A stretch of 55,570 bases of DNA from Streptomyces sp. DI166. GTDB lineage: Bacteria; Actinomycetota; Actinomycetes; Streptomycetales; Streptomycetaceae. The DNA is taken from positions 1 through 55,570 of the forward strand of contig NZ_FLSP01000055.1 of assembly GCF_900091315.1 (NCBI RefSeq), written 5' to 3'. The position numbers were made by a program, and so were the translations under genes. A model generated the notes under the pieces. That model was not told the origin of the DNA, made no database searches, and was given only the letters and a program-made list of their open reading frames with translations. Shown in pieces: positions 1 to 7,380 of this stretch (position 1 is its first letter; each line of letters begins with the position of its first letter).

Positions 1-367
1 AATATCGGCCGTTCCGGAGGTGGGTGTCAAGGGTCACAGCGGAGGCAAAGAATTCGGAATCTACGCGCGTCCAACTCACTGGGCACTCTCAAGTAGCGGA
101 TGCCTCGCCAAGGTTGCCGAGTCGTCACCCACAAGTGGCCGAATAATGGCGGTCGGTTCACCTCCGCACCCCTCTTCAGGGCGCCGCGAGTCGACACGCG
201 AGCGGCCCTTGACTGCACGGAACCCATTCCTGGAATGTGGGGCCAGCACACGTCCAGCCATTTGAGCCCTGAACCAGATGGCGCGTGCACGGAGGATTCC
301 GCGCACGCGATCCGGTTCGTAACCCCCGGTAACTTTGCGGCCCTTTCCGTCTGGAGCGAGGACGAGC
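1..367. other. Left-edge intergenic region upstream of the ferredoxin gene
   Basis: I see no convincing gene in this stretch. Open frames on both strands are short, lack sensible starts and resemble no family I recognise. It probably holds the promoter and leader for the ferredoxin gene; a GGAGCGAGG ribosome binding site lies at about 352-360. No clear -35/-10 pair was identified. Confidence 0.5.
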
Positions 368-565
368 ATGCGTATCGAGGCCGATCCCGAGGTCTGCATC
401 GGCTCGGGCATGTGTGCGCTGACCGCACCCGATCTGTTCGACCAGTCCGAAGCCGACGGCACCGTGGTGGTGCTCAGCCCCGAACCGCCGGCCGCCCGCG
501 TCGCAGCGGTCCAGGGCGCGGTGAGCCGCTGCCCGTCCCGTGCCCTGACCCTGCGCGAGAGCTGA
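368..565 (+). CDS. [3Fe-4S]-type ferredoxin, 65 aa
   Basis: Small acidic electron-transfer protein. Cys10 and Cys16 sit in a C-x5-C motif (CIGSGMC) and Cys55 is followed by Pro near the C-terminus. This three-Cys pattern is that of actinomycete [3Fe-4S] ferredoxins that feed electrons to cytochrome P450s. The ATG at 368 is preceded by GGAGCGAGG; a longer reading from 335 lacks such a site. It lies 43 bp ahead of a type II thioesterase gene, so both probably belong to a natural-product cluster whose P450 and synthases would lie left of the window. The partner enzyme cannot be identified from here. Confidence 0.88.
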   Translation: MRIEADPEVCIGSGMCALTAPDLFDQSEADGTVVVLSPEPPAARVAAVQGAVSRCPSRALTLRES

Positions 566-608
566 CCGCCCGCGTCCCGGACCACCCTCGTTGAAGGAGC
601 AACCCGCC

Positions 609-1373
609 GTGAACAACCCGTGGTTCGGCCGCTGGGCGCCGCGAGAGCAAGCCTCATTCCGGCTGTTCTGCCTCCCTTACGCGGGCGGTGCCGCCGCGGC
701 GTACCGCGAGTGGCACGCGCTCGCGCCCCCGCACATCCAGGTCTGCCCGCTGGAACTGCCGGGCCGGGGCAGCCGGTTCAGCGAGCCGCCGGTCAGCAGG
801 CTCCGTCCACTGGTGGACGGGCTGGCGGGGGCGGTCGAGCCGTATCTGGAGCGGCCGTACGCGATCTTCGGGCACAGCATGGGTGGTCTGCTGGCCTTCG
901 AACTGACCAGGACCCTGCGCCGCCGCGGCCGCCCGCTCCCCGCCCATCTGTTCGTCTCCGGCCGCTCCGCGCCCGACACACCCCACGAGTTCCCGCCCCT
1001 GGAGGGCGCGCCGGACGAACGCGTCCGGCAGCGCCTGCGCGAGCTGGGCGGAACCCCTCAGGAGGTGCTGGACGACCCCGAGTTGATGGATCTGGTGCTG
1101 CCCGTCCTGCGCGCCGACTTCTCCGTGCTGGAGAGCTACGAGTACCAGGAGGAACCCCCGTTGCCGGTGCCCCTGACGGTGTTCGGCGGCACCGCGGACA
1201 CCCTGGTCACCCCGGCCCGGTTGCCCGGCTGGCGGCGCCAGAGCAGCGCGGGCTCCCGGCTGCGCATGCTCACCGGCGGCCACTTCTTCCTCCACACCAC
1301 CGCCCCGGCGATCATGTCGGAGATCTCCGCCGCCCTGCCGAGGGCGGTCGCACGGGACACGGCGGCGTCCTGA
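609..1373 (+). CDS. Type II thioesterase (alpha/beta hydrolase), 254 aa
   Basis: Editing thioesterase of the GrsT/TEII family, which releases mis-primed acyl groups from carrier proteins of polyketide or non-ribosomal peptide synthetases. Visible features are the N-terminal FCLPYAGG oxyanion-loop motif, ELPGRG, the nucleophile elbow GHSMGG with Ser90, a GTADTLV acid-residue region and GGHFFL with the catalytic His. Length is normal for the family. I chose the GTG at 609 because GAAGGAG at 593-599 is well spaced ahead of it; a TTG at 591 would overlap that site. No synthase gene is in view, so the partner assembly line is presumably to the left. Confidence 0.9.
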   Translation: MNNPWFGRWAPREQASFRLFCLPYAGGAAAAYREWHALAPPHIQVCPLELPGRGSRFSEPPVSRLRPLVDGLAGAVEPYLERPYAIFGHSMGGLLAFELTRTLRRRGRPLPAHLFVSGRSAPDTPHEFPPLEGAPDERVRQRLRELGGTPQEVLDDPELMDLVLPVLRADFSVLESYEYQEEPPLPVPLTVFGGTADTLVTPARLPGWRRQSSAGSRLRMLTGGHFFLHTTAPAIMSEISAALPRAVARDTAAS

Positions 1374-1434
1374 GGACTCACCCGGTCACACCACAAGGCC
1401 GCGCCCGGACGGCGGGCGGGACCTTGTGCGCGGC

Positions 1435-1875
1435 TCAGTGCCAGTCGCTGATCTGCACGTCGCGCGGTGAGGGATCTCCCTTGCCGGTCTCGGCCAGTTT
1501 CTTCAGGCTCATCAGATAGACGGCCCACTTGGTGGAGCAGTGGTACATGAATTCCACCTGCTCCTTCCAGCCCTCGTGCCGGAACAGCACGATCGTGAAA
1601 TCGCCCTGCCGTTTCAGTTCGAAACGCACCCGCGTCCCGATCCACTCCTCGGGTCCGTCGACGACTTCCCAGAGCACGAGTTCGGCCGGCTTCGCCTCCA
1701 GCACCTTCATGTCGAAGCCGCCGGGCAGGAAGCGGAACCGGATCACTCCCCCGACGTCGCTGTCCCCGTCGGTGTCCTCGGTCCACCAGCCCGCGAGCCC
1801 GTCGACGGTCGTCAGGGCCTCGTAGACCTTTTCGGGCGACGCCAGCGCGCCGACCCGGTGCAGGATGTCAACCAT
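1435..1875 (-). CDS. SRPBCC (AHSA1/START-like) domain protein, 146 aa
   Basis: Single-domain helix-grip protein. The N-terminal pattern V-Y-E-A-L-T followed by GLAGWWT, then alternating beta strands and a C-terminal helix, is that of Activator-of-Hsp90-like SRPBCC proteins. These bind hydrophobic ligands; the ligand here is unknown. It is the last gene of a three-gene operon, 33 bp after the ArsR regulator gene. SRPBCC-ArsR pairs are common in actinomycetes, but their substrate is rarely known. The start ATG follows the regulator directly on the minus strand. Confidence 0.85.
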   Translation of the reverse strand: MVDILHRVGALASPEKVYEALTTVDGLAGWWTEDTDGDSDVGGVIRFRFLPGGFDMKVLEAKPAELVLWEVVDGPEEWIGTRVRFELKRQGDFTIVLFRHEGWKEQVEFMYHCSTKWAVYLMSLKKLAETGKGDPSPRDVQISDWH

Positions 1876-1908
1876 CTCACTGCCTCGTTTCCTGTCGTGT
1901 GTGCGGTG

Positions 1909-2247
1909 TCATTCCTCGCGCTCGCGCTGGATCGCCTCGGCGATCCGCTTGATGCGCTGCAACCTGGCGTCCCACATGGCCCCGACGGCCGACAACTGGG
2001 CCACCGCGCGGGCGAGTTGCGCCTCGTCGACCTCGTAGCGGCGCTCGCGTCCGGCCGGTGTGACGTGCACCAGGCCGACCCGGTGGAGCACTCCGAGGTG
2101 CTTGGTGACGGCCTGCCGGGTGACCGGGAGCTGCCCGCTCAGACTGGTCGGCGTGCCACCGCCGTCGGCCAGCAGTACGTCGAGCATCCGCCGCCGGGTC
2201 GGGTCGCCGACCGCGGACCAGAGTTCGTCGTCGACGGTGACGCTCAT
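1909..2247 (-). CDS. ArsR-family winged-helix transcriptional regulator, 112 aa
   Basis: Small winged-helix repressor. It contains the ArsR N-terminal signature LWSAVGDPTRRRMLDVLL and the recognition-helix region LPVTRQAVTKHLGVLHRVGLV. I see no Cys pair of the metal-sensing type, so it fits the SRPBCC-linked subgroup rather than metalloregulators. The start ATG at 2247 overlaps the upstream SRPBCC stop codon as ATGA, indicating translational coupling; upstream in-frame sequence is only a shadow of that gene. It probably binds the two inverted repeats at 2728-2742 and 2773-2787 and represses its own operon. Confidence 0.92.
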   Translation of the reverse strand: MSVTVDDELWSAVGDPTRRRMLDVLLADGGGTPTSLSGQLPVTRQAVTKHLGVLHRVGLVHVTPAGRERRYEVDEAQLARAVAQLSAVGAMWDARLQRIKRIAEAIQREREE

Positions 2248-2708
2248 CGCGTCGACACCACCCGGGCGGCGTACTCGACGAGCCGGGGCAGGAAGTAGTT
2301 CCAGCCGGTGACGTGGTCGCGGTACTGCTCCTCCAGTACGGCGGCCTCCCAACCCTTCTCCCGGAAGCCGGTCTCACTGAAGCGCAGCAGCGTGCCGGTG
2401 CCGGAGGGGATCAGTTCGAAGGTCACCAGGAGGGAGTTGTCCGGCGCCGCCGTCCGGTCCTCGTCGTACACCCATCGGAAGGAGAAGCGGCGGGGCGGGT
2501 CGGCCTCCACGACCGTGACCGGGACGACCTTGGCCTCCGGGTCGGACTTGTCGCCGAAGGTGATGGCTCCGGTGCCGCCGGGCACCGGGTCGAGGTCGGC
2601 CTCGTCCGGCCACCACTCCCGCATGTGCTCGGGCCGGCTGACGACCTCGTAGACCACTTCCGGTGCGGCGGCGATATGGATCTCCCGCTCGATGCTGCCG
2701 TACTCCAT
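2244..2708 (-). CDS. SRPBCC (AHSA1-like) domain protein, 154 aa
   Basis: First gene of the operon. It begins MEYGSIEREIHIAAAPEVVYEVV and contains the HMREWWPDEA segment and GTLLRFSETGF, typical of AHSA1/START-like SRPBCC proteins of about 150 residues. It is paralogous in fold to the gene at 1435-1875, so the operon has the order SRPBCC-ArsR-SRPBCC. A ligand-binding or sensing role is inferred from the family; no catalytic residues are recognisable. The promoter and both candidate ArsR operators lie immediately upstream. Confidence 0.88.
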   Translation of the reverse strand: MEYGSIEREIHIAAAPEVVYEVVSRPEHMREWWPDEADLDPVPGGTGAITFGDKSDPEAKVVPVTVVEADPPRRFSFRWVYDEDRTAAPDNSLLVTFELIPSGTGTLLRFSETGFREKGWEAAVLEEQYRDHVTGWNYFLPRLVEYAARVVSTR

Positions 2709-2727
2709 GGGGCACTCCCAGCTATGT

Positions 2728-2742
2728 GCAACCTTTGGTTGC
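2728..2742. promoter_or_regulatory. Candidate ArsR operator, proximal copy
   Basis: Inverted repeat GCAACC-TTT-GGTTGC. It sits over or just after the predicted transcription start of the SRPBCC-ArsR operon. A second copy with the same arms and spacer length lies 45 bp away, centre to centre. Confidence 0.75.
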
Positions 2743-2747
2743 GTTTC

Positions 2748-2776
2748 ACGCTAGGGCACCGGGAGGTGATGCGCAA
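2748..2776 (-). promoter_or_regulatory. Promoter of the SRPBCC-ArsR-SRPBCC operon
   Basis: On the minus strand, -35 TTGCGC (2776-2771), a 17-bp spacer and -10 TAGCGT (2753-2748) fit the vegetative sigma consensus. One candidate ArsR operator overlaps the -35 and the other lies at the start site, a classic repression layout. Confidence 0.7.
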
Positions 2777-2787
2777 CCAATGGTTGC
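2773..2787. promoter_or_regulatory. Candidate ArsR operator, distal copy
   Basis: Inverted repeat GCAACC-AAT-GGTTGC, overlapping the -35 element of the operon promoter. The arms are identical to the proximal copy at 2728-2742. Confidence 0.75.
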
Positions 2788-2799
2788 ATTTCTGGGGTC

Positions 2800-3093
2800 T
2801 CAGGCTGCCTTCGCCCGCGCGGCGGCGGGGCCGACCCGGTACGTGGTCTTCCCCGGATCGTGCACCGGGTTCCCCAGCGTGATCCGCCCCGCCGACCGCA
2901 GTTCCTCGCACACGTCGGTCGGCAGGGCGACGTAGCAGCCACCGGCCGCCCGCCAGTACCCGTACCGGGGCCGTCCGCCCGCGTGGGCCGTGACGAAGAC
3001 CGGGGTCCGCGGGTCGGAGACGATGCGCAGCACATCGGCGGCGGGCCCGGCGAGCGGGGTCGCGGGCCGTCGCGGACGGGAGGTGTACGGCAT
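2800..3093 (-). CDS. Small hypothetical protein, 97 aa
   Basis: I recognise no named domain. The protein has a basic, proline-rich N-terminus, then a compact region (PVFVTAHAGGRPRYGYWRA) and a C-terminal NPVHDPGKTTYRVGP segment, and it has normal Streptomyces codon use. The ATG at 3093 has GGAAAGG eight bases upstream; a GTG at 3126 in the same frame is an alternative. It lies between the ArsR operon and the GMC oxidoreductase operon, on the same strand as both but apparently separate from them. Confidence 0.6.
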   Translation of the reverse strand: MPYTSRPRRPATPLAGPAADVLRIVSDPRTPVFVTAHAGGRPRYGYWRAAGGCYVALPTDVCEELRSAGRITLGNPVHDPGKTTYRVGPAAARAKAA

Positions 3094-3202
3094 CGGCACG
3101 ACCTTTCCGGGCAGAGGACGGGACACCGTTCACCCCGTCGAGGGCCCGGTGTTGATCATGCTGTGCCGCATTCTTGCCGACCCCTGTGACAACGGCCCCC
3201 TC

Positions 3203-5035
3203 TCACCTCCGCGCCACCCACCGCTCCGTGATGGCGAGCGCCGCCGCCATGATGCTGACCTGGGGATTCACCTCCGGGCAGCTCGGCAGGACGGAGCCGT
3301 CGGCGATCAGGACGCCCTGGATTCCGCGCAGGTGTCCGGCCGGGTCCGTCGGCGCGGACTCGGGCGCCGATCCGGCGGCGGCCGTGCCGGTGGGGTGGAA
3401 GGCGGACACGTGGAGGTGGCGGGCCCGGACCTTTCTCAGCAGTTCCCGCAGTTCCCGCGGCGTGCGGGCGCGCGGGGCGTGCGGGACGCCGGTGAGGACC
3501 TCCTCGGCCCCGGCCGCGAACAGCAGCTCCCCCATGGCCAGTTGGGCACGCAGCAGGCGGGAGGCGTCCCGCCGTGACAGGTCGTAGCGGAGCAGGGTGT
3601 GCTCGCGGCCCAGCACCCGGCCCGAGGGTTCGTCGGCGATCATGGCGCCGAGGGTGGCGAGGTGGTCGGCGCTCTCCAGCTCGCGGCGGAGGGTGCGGCC
3701 GACGCCGGGGAGGACGAAGGAGGTCATGCCCGGGGGCGCGGCCGTGGCCTCGATCAGGATGCCCTCGGAGTGCAGTTCCTCCACGCCGACGCTCTGGAGC
3801 ACCGCCCGGCCGTCGGCGACCGGGTCACCGAACCGGCCCGCGACGCTCAGCGCCGGGTGCACGCTGAGGTTGCGGCCCAGCATCGGGTGGCCGCCCAGCC
3901 CGGAGCGGCGCAGCAGTTGCGGTGTCTGGAGGGCGCCCGCCGCGACCACCACCACGGGGCTGAGGATCTCCAGTTCGCTGCCGTCCGGCCGGCTCGCCAC
4001 CACGCCCGCGGCCCGGGGGCCGCCCGGCCGGTCGGGGTCGGTGAGCACACGGCGGACCCGTGCCCCGGTGACGATGCGGGCGCCGGACGCGCAGGCGGCG
4101 GGCAGCACGGAGAGCTGCACGCTCTGCTTGGCGCCCGAGGGGCAGCCGACCACGCACTGGCAGGAGCCCCGGCAGCCGGGGGCGTTCCGGCGCAGGGGCG
4201 CCGCCTGCCAGCCCAGCTTCGCCGCCCCGGCGAGGGCGAGGTGTCCGTTGGTGCCGAGCACGTCCGTCGGCTGGCGCGCCACGCGCAGCGTGCGTTCGAC
4301 CTCGTCCAGGGCGTCGGCGAAGCCCTCGGTGGCGGCGAATCCGTACCGGGTCCGCCAGCGGGCGACCACGTGGTCCGGAGTGCGGTAGCAGGTACCGGAG
4401 TTGACCACCGTGGTCCCGCCGACGGCCCGCCCCACCGGCAGCACCAGCGGCGGACTGCCGAGCGCGATGGTGGCGCCGCCGTCCCGGTAGAGGTCGGTGA
4501 ACCGGTCCAGGGGTGCCCGCTGCCCGAAGGAAGCGGTGGAGTGGTGCTCGCCCTCCTCCAGTACGACCACGCTCAGGCCGGCGCGGGCCAGGGTACGGGC
4601 GGCGATGGCGCCGCCCGCGCCCGAGCCGATGACGACGGCGTCGGCGGTCGAGCGGCTCGGCCAGTCACGGGAGGGGGTCAGGTCCAGCAGGGGGTCGTCC
4701 GGGGCGGGCCGTCGCGGCAACGCGGGCCGGTGCAGGGCGCGTTCGGTCCCGGCCGCCAGCAGCACCGGTACCTTGACGGCCTCCAGCAGGGGCAACAGGG
4801 CTTTGCTGGCACCGAGTTGTGCCATCAGACGCTCGCGCTGGGCGTTGTCGAGTGCGCCGAGGCGTTTGCCGGTGCGGGCCACGGCACAGACGTCGATCGC
4901 GTGGGCCGCACCGCGGATCCCGGCGCGGGCGGGTGCGGGCAGCGAGTCGAGCAGCCCCCGCAGACGCCCCGCCCACGGTGCCGTGCCGTCCTCGGCGATC
5001 AGGGCCGCGGCCACGGCGGCGACGGTGGGGTTCAT
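3203..5035 (-). CDS. GMC-family FAD-dependent oxidoreductase, FAO-like, 610 aa
   Basis: Flavoprotein alcohol oxidase or dehydrogenase. The FAD dinucleotide motif VVIGSGAGG is at about 134-142, after a 130-residue N-terminal extension. A Cys cluster (GCRGSCQCVVGC) in the middle recalls long-chain fatty alcohol oxidases. The C-terminal region has HPTGTAAAG and DGSVLPSCPEVNP, the usual GMC substrate/FAD-binding end. The substrate is unknown; a fatty alcohol or sterol is plausible. The start ATG overlaps the stop of the upstream gene as ATGA, and a much longer in-frame reading upstream is a shadow of that gene. It is third in the GntR-unknown-GMC operon. Confidence 0.9.
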   Translation of the reverse strand: MNPTVAAVAAALIAEDGTAPWAGRLRGLLDSLPAPARAGIRGAAHAIDVCAVARTGKRLGALDNAQRERLMAQLGASKALLPLLEAVKVPVLLAAGTERALHRPALPRRPAPDDPLLDLTPSRDWPSRSTADAVVIGSGAGGAIAARTLARAGLSVVVLEEGEHHSTASFGQRAPLDRFTDLYRDGGATIALGSPPLVLPVGRAVGGTTVVNSGTCYRTPDHVVARWRTRYGFAATEGFADALDEVERTLRVARQPTDVLGTNGHLALAGAAKLGWQAAPLRRNAPGCRGSCQCVVGCPSGAKQSVQLSVLPAACASGARIVTGARVRRVLTDPDRPGGPRAAGVVASRPDGSELEILSPVVVVAAGALQTPQLLRRSGLGGHPMLGRNLSVHPALSVAGRFGDPVADGRAVLQSVGVEELHSEGILIEATAAPPGMTSFVLPGVGRTLRRELESADHLATLGAMIADEPSGRVLGREHTLLRYDLSRRDASRLLRAQLAMGELLFAAGAEEVLTGVPHAPRARTPRELRELLRKVRARHLHVSAFHPTGTAAAGSAPESAPTDPAGHLRGIQGVLIADGSVLPSCPEVNPQVSIMAAALAITERWVARR

Positions 5036-6423
5036 CGGGTGCCCACCTCCGCGTGTGCGGTGCCGGACAGCCGCCACTCGGCCTCCTGTCGCCATCTGCC
5101 CCGCCACTTCTCCAGCGTCACCACCGCGTCCGCGGTCTCGCTGTTGCGGCAGACCGCGCCCGATCCGTCGGGGTCGGTGTAGTCCAGGGCCAGCGTCCGC
5201 TCGGGCGGCTGAGTCACCGCCACCCGGACACGGCGCCTGCCCACCCGTCCCGTCACCCGCCACTCGGGCAGCCCGAGTTCCGCACGGAACCGGCCGAGGC
5301 CCGCCCACCCCACGGCGGCGCGTTCCGAACGGCGGGGCCAGGTGCGCCCGTTGTGCAGCAGGCGGAGGAAGACCAGGGGAGGCAGCCGGTTCAGGCCGGG
5401 GCGCACGGACACGGCGGCGACGATCTCCAGTACGTCGCCGCCGCCCAGGTCGGCGTGGAGCCAGGCCCAGCGCCGGGCGTTGCCGTGGCCGTAGATCCGG
5501 GCGCTCGCGCCGACGGCCTGCTCCAGCCGGAGCTCGCCCCACTCGCTGTGGCGGAGCGTGCCGTTGTAGACGCAGCGGGCCGCGGGGAGCATCTGACTGG
5601 CCGGCAGCAGGGGGCGGCGCCAGGACCAGCGGGGGAAGGTGTGCAGGGGCGGGGCCTGCGGGGTCTCGGTGAGTTCCCAGGCGAACGGGCCCGCCGAGCC
5701 GGTCAGCAGGCCGGGCTGGGCGAGGATTCCATCGGTCGTGTACCCCGCTCCCTGGCCGGTCCACGGCACGGGCCCGAAGCGGGCGTGCTCGACCGGCCCG
5801 TCCTTGGGGAAGCGGGCCACCCAGCCGTGCGCGTAGGCGCGGGAGCCGTCGGTGGGGGCCACGACTTCGTGGTGCAGCCAGATTCCGGTGCCGGTCGCCG
5901 GATCGGTGAGGGTCGTGTACCAGACCTCGGTGCGGCCTGGTTCGCCGTTCCACCGCGGGGCGAGGTCCCCTGTGCCCTCGGTCGCGCGAGGGAAGCGGAA
6001 GCTCGCCAGGAAGGGGGCGAGGCCGGTGGTGAGGGGGAAGCGCAGTCGGCCCTCACCCACCGGCTCGCCGTCCTCGTACAGGGTGACGGGCAGGACGGTC
6101 ATCGAGGCGACGGGCCGTGCGGGGGTGAGGGACTTCCAGCCGTCGAGGGCGAGGCGGCGGCCGTCCAGGGTGAAGCTGATCCGGTAGCGGATACGGCGGC
6201 GGGCGAGCGGTGATATCTCCAACTCGCCGACGGCTTCGGCGTCGTCGGCCCGGCCCGCGATACGGACCCGGCCCGTCACCCGGGCCCGCGTCGTGCGGTG
6301 GGGCAGCAGCACGGACTCCGTGCGCACCACGAGGTCCAGTCGCATCGGGCGGTCGCGGTCCTCGTCGGCCAGGCGGACCCGGCCCAGCATCGTCTCGGTG
6401 AACGTGGTCACCCGGGCGGTCAT
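5032..6423 (-). CDS. Conserved hypothetical protein, possibly two lipocalin-like halves, 463 aa
   Basis: No signal peptide or clear membrane segment. It is rich in predicted beta strands, Trp and Arg, with two similar-sized halves. Patterns such as EVWYTTLTDPATGTGIWLH and WAWLHADLGGGDVLEIV recall the CrtC/AttH lipocalin-like families that act on isoprenoid or lipid substrates, but this is a weak resemblance by eye. It overlaps the GMC gene downstream and the GntR gene upstream by 4 bp each, so all three are translated together. It probably acts on, binds or modifies the same lipophilic substrate as the oxidase. Confidence 0.8.
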   Translation of the reverse strand: MTARVTTFTETMLGRVRLADEDRDRPMRLDLVVRTESVLLPHRTTRARVTGRVRIAGRADDAEAVGELEISPLARRRIRYRISFTLDGRRLALDGWKSLTPARPVASMTVLPVTLYEDGEPVGEGRLRFPLTTGLAPFLASFRFPRATEGTGDLAPRWNGEPGRTEVWYTTLTDPATGTGIWLHHEVVAPTDGSRAYAHGWVARFPKDGPVEHARFGPVPWTGQGAGYTTDGILAQPGLLTGSAGPFAWELTETPQAPPLHTFPRWSWRRPLLPASQMLPAARCVYNGTLRHSEWGELRLEQAVGASARIYGHGNARRWAWLHADLGGGDVLEIVAAVSVRPGLNRLPPLVFLRLLHNGRTWPRRSERAAVGWAGLGRFRAELGLPEWRVTGRVGRRRVRVAVTQPPERTLALDYTDPDGSGAVCRNSETADAVVTLEKWRGRWRQEAEWRLSGTAHAEVGTR

Positions 6424-7136
6424 CGGACACCGTCGCGGCGTCGGCGGGCGCGGGCGAGGTCGTCGAGCATGATGCGTTCCGTGGTCGACAGGTAGACGCC
6501 GGCCGCGGCGCGGGCCGCCGCCTCGTCGTGTGCGGCCACCGCCGCCACCACCGGGGCCAGCCGGTCGTGGGCGGTGCGCGCGTCGGCGAAGGGTCCGGCC
6601 AGTGCCGCCCGGACCGGCAGGTAGGCGTTGAAGAGGGTGTTGGTGAGCAGGACGTACACCCGGTTGCCGGTGGCGCGGGCCAGTGCCCGGTGCACCTCGG
6701 CGTCCGCCAGCTGGGCCCCCTCGCCGCCCTCCGCTTCGCCGACGGCGGCCAGCAGGCGGCGCAGTTCGGCGGTCTGCGCCGGGGTGGCCCGGGCGGCGGC
6801 CCGCTCGGCGATCAACTCACCGATACTGCGCCGCACTTCGAAGATCTCGCCGATCCAGTCCGGGCTGTGCCCCACGAGCATGGGCAGCAGGTCCGCGCCG
6901 CCGTGGCGCAGGAAGTCCCGGACGCGGGTGCCGACGCCGTGCTTGGTCTCCAGCAGTCCGGACTGCACGAGCCGTCCGAACGCGTGCTTGAGCGTGGTGC
7001 GGTTGACCCCGAACTCGTCCGCCAGCTCCCGCTCGGGCGGCAGATAGCTCCCGGCAGGCCGACGGCCGCCGAGGATGTCCTCCCGCAGCCTCTTCTCCAG
7101 TACGTCGACCGTGCTCTCGCGCGGCAATGCGCCCAT
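6420..7136 (-). CDS. GntR-family regulator (FadR subgroup), 238 aa
   Basis: The N-terminal winged helix is typical GntR: ILGGRRPAGSYLPPERELADEFGVNRTTLKHAFGRL, then GLLETKHGVGTRV. The all-helical C-terminal domain includes a DAEVHRALARATGN stretch, as in FCD/FadR ligand-binding domains. I chose the ATG at 7136 because GGGAG lies six bases upstream; an in-frame start at 7184 would run through the palindrome at 7155-7185. It is first in an operon with the unknown protein and the GMC oxidoreductase, and its ligand is probably their lipid or alcohol substrate. Autoregulation through the palindrome is inferred. Confidence 0.9.
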   Translation of the reverse strand: MGALPRESTVDVLEKRLREDILGGRRPAGSYLPPERELADEFGVNRTTLKHAFGRLVQSGLLETKHGVGTRVRDFLRHGGADLLPMLVGHSPDWIGEIFEVRRSIGELIAERAAARATPAQTAELRRLLAAVGEAEGGEGAQLADAEVHRALARATGNRVYVLLTNTLFNAYLPVRAALAGPFADARTAHDRLAPVVAAVAAHDEAAARAAAGVYLSTTERIMLDDLARARRRRDGVR

Positions 7137-7154
7137 CCCGACTCCCAGCAGTGC

Positions 7155-7185
7155 AGTGGTCCAGTGGCTCAGCCACTCAACCACT
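7155..7185. promoter_or_regulatory. 31-bp nested palindrome, candidate GntR operator
   Basis: The core is AGTGGCT-C-AGCCACT (7163-7177). It is flanked symmetrically, after 2 bp on each side, by AGTGGT (7155-7160) and ACCACT (7180-7185). That gives four AGTGG-type half-sites on one dyad, 18 bp before the GntR start codon. A -35-like TTGACG lies just upstream on the minus strand (7203-7198). Confidence 0.65.
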
Positions 7186-7229
7186 ACGTAGACAGGGCGT
7201 CAACAAGTCGGTTCGCATGAGGCAACGCA

Positions 7230-7260
7230 AATGGCCCGCCCCGGGGTTCGGGGCGGGCCA
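7230..7260 (-). terminator. GC-rich hairpin terminator after the tRNA-like gene
   Basis: A strong stem, ATGGCCCGCCCC paired with GGGGCGGGCCAT around a short loop. On the minus strand it is followed by TTTGCG and begins six bases after the tRNA-like gene ends. It also separates that gene from the GntR promoter. Confidence 0.7.
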
Positions 7261-7268
7261 TCATCCGG

Positions 7269-7338
7269 AGCGCCGGGCAGGCCTTGCACCTGCATCTCCC
7301 CGCAGGAAGCGGGGCGTCTTTCCTTGGACCACCAACGC
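7269..7338 (-). tRNA. tRNA-like gene, anticodon loop CTTCCTG (formally UCC, Gly)
   Basis: A 70-nt segment folds by hand into a full cloverleaf. The acceptor stem GCGTTGG/CCGGCGC makes 7 pairs, two of them G-U. The D-arm GTCC-AAGGAAA-GAC has the GG pair in the loop. The anticodon arm CCCCG-CTTCCTG-CGGGG keeps T33. A 4-nt variable region precedes the T-arm GCAGG-TGCAAGG-CCTGC. The T-loop has G instead of T at position 55, position 37 is T instead of a purine, and no CCA is encoded. A TATAGT -10-like box lies about 40 bp upstream and an intrinsic terminator follows. It may be a variant tRNA or a tRNA-derived small RNA. Confidence 0.6.
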
Positions 7339-7380
7339 ATCACCGGTTCCCCGGAGTTGGGGTGACCAGCGCAAGATCGA

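Noticed and set aside
26..657. Overlapping minus-strand frames in the first 650 bp
   Set aside because: They lie opposite the ferredoxin and thioesterase genes, have no recognisable domain and no plausible starts.
5036..5953. Upstream extension of the GMC oxidoreductase frame
   Set aside because: It lies wholly inside the 463-aa gene in another frame and reads as Arg/Pro-rich noise. The ATGA overlap at 5032-5035 marks the true start.
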